From: Rhynchopus sp. YZ270_cl-10
Lineage: Eukaryota > Euglenozoa > Diplonemea > Diplonemida > Diplonemidae
Assembly (NCBI GenBank): GCA_964035575.1
Contig: OZ037911.1
Span: 124,001-188,000, forward strand
Reading direction: 5' to 3'
DNA length: 64,000 bases
This document shows positions 63,949 through 64,000 of this stretch, in pieces; positions within the stretch are counted from its first letter, which is position 1; each line of letters begins with the position of its first letter. A program made the position numbers and the translations under genes. The notes below the pieces were generated by a model, which was not told where the DNA came from, searched no databases, and saw only the letters and a program-made list of their open reading frames with translations.

Positions 63949-64000
63949 ATCGTGAATTTATTTTCCAGTATTTCACGCACAGGTGGAAACAGCCCGAGGG

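Overview
This is nuclear DNA of a eukaryotic microbe, most likely a free-living, flagellated, heterotrophic protist. The evidence is short GT-AG spliceosomal introns (42-207 nt), a eukaryotic type II glutamine synthetase, a DNAAF4/DYX1C1-type dynein assembly factor (implying motile cilia), a kinase/RING/B-box protein and a RING-PHD protein, beside secreted chitin/cellulose-attacking enzymes. I cannot name the lineage from this window. All host genes that I can support lie on the minus strand; the only plus-strand coding gene is a transposase.

Layout. (1) 1-12.3 kb: a secreted polysaccharide-degradation cluster: an AA10 lytic polysaccharide monooxygenase (LPMO) fused to a GH5 endoglucanase (cut by the window edge), an LPMO with two small Cys-rich carbohydrate-binding modules, an LPMO fused to a GH18 chitinase and three such modules, and two near-identical copies of an unrecognised secreted Cys-rich protein. 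Coding and intergenic similarity shows the cluster grew by block duplication. (2) 13-21.3 kb: an M3 metallopeptidase (3 exons), the DNAAF4-like protein, and a coiled-coil/TRAF-zinc-finger/PDZ protein (3 exons). (3) 21.5-27.1 kb: a tandem triplication (1864-bp unit) of glutamine synthetase whose three proteins are identical. (4) 27.5-28.5 kb: one hypothetical gene. (5) 28.6-42.1 kb: a host-gene desert full of inverted-repeat DNA transposons, including an apparently intact Tc1/mariner-type DD37E element nested in a MITE and a hAT-like MITE with a perfect 8-bp target duplication. (6) 42.1-50.8 kb: a gene island with a 1279-aa kinase-RING-B-box fusion (4 exons), a RING-PHD protein (2 exons) and a helical hypothetical protein. 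(7) 50.8-64 kb: a second gene desert. Its centre (52.6-57.7 kb) is a Russian-doll nest of terminal-inverted-repeat elements in which elements beginning CATA and ending TATG sit at CCTAGR targets with 6-bp duplications, and two of these targets are created by the ends of a second element class (TAGGGG...CCCCTA) lying in poly-C tracts. A piggyBac-like MITE with TTAA duplication and two further large inverted-repeat elements follow.

How the parts work together. The LPMO/GH5/GH18 enzymes carry signal peptides, the N-terminal copper-binding His and binding modules, and look like a secreted set for oxidative plus hydrolytic attack on chitin and cellulose. Glutamine synthetase copies could recycle ammonium released from such nitrogen-rich food (inference). 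The deserts are shaped by short dispersed repeats (called R1-R7 here) that are repeatedly hit by DNA transposons; two introns also contain such repeats. The most novel material is the nested CATA/TAGGGG system; the most unusual proteins are the LPMO-hydrolase fusions and the kinase-RING-B-box fusion.
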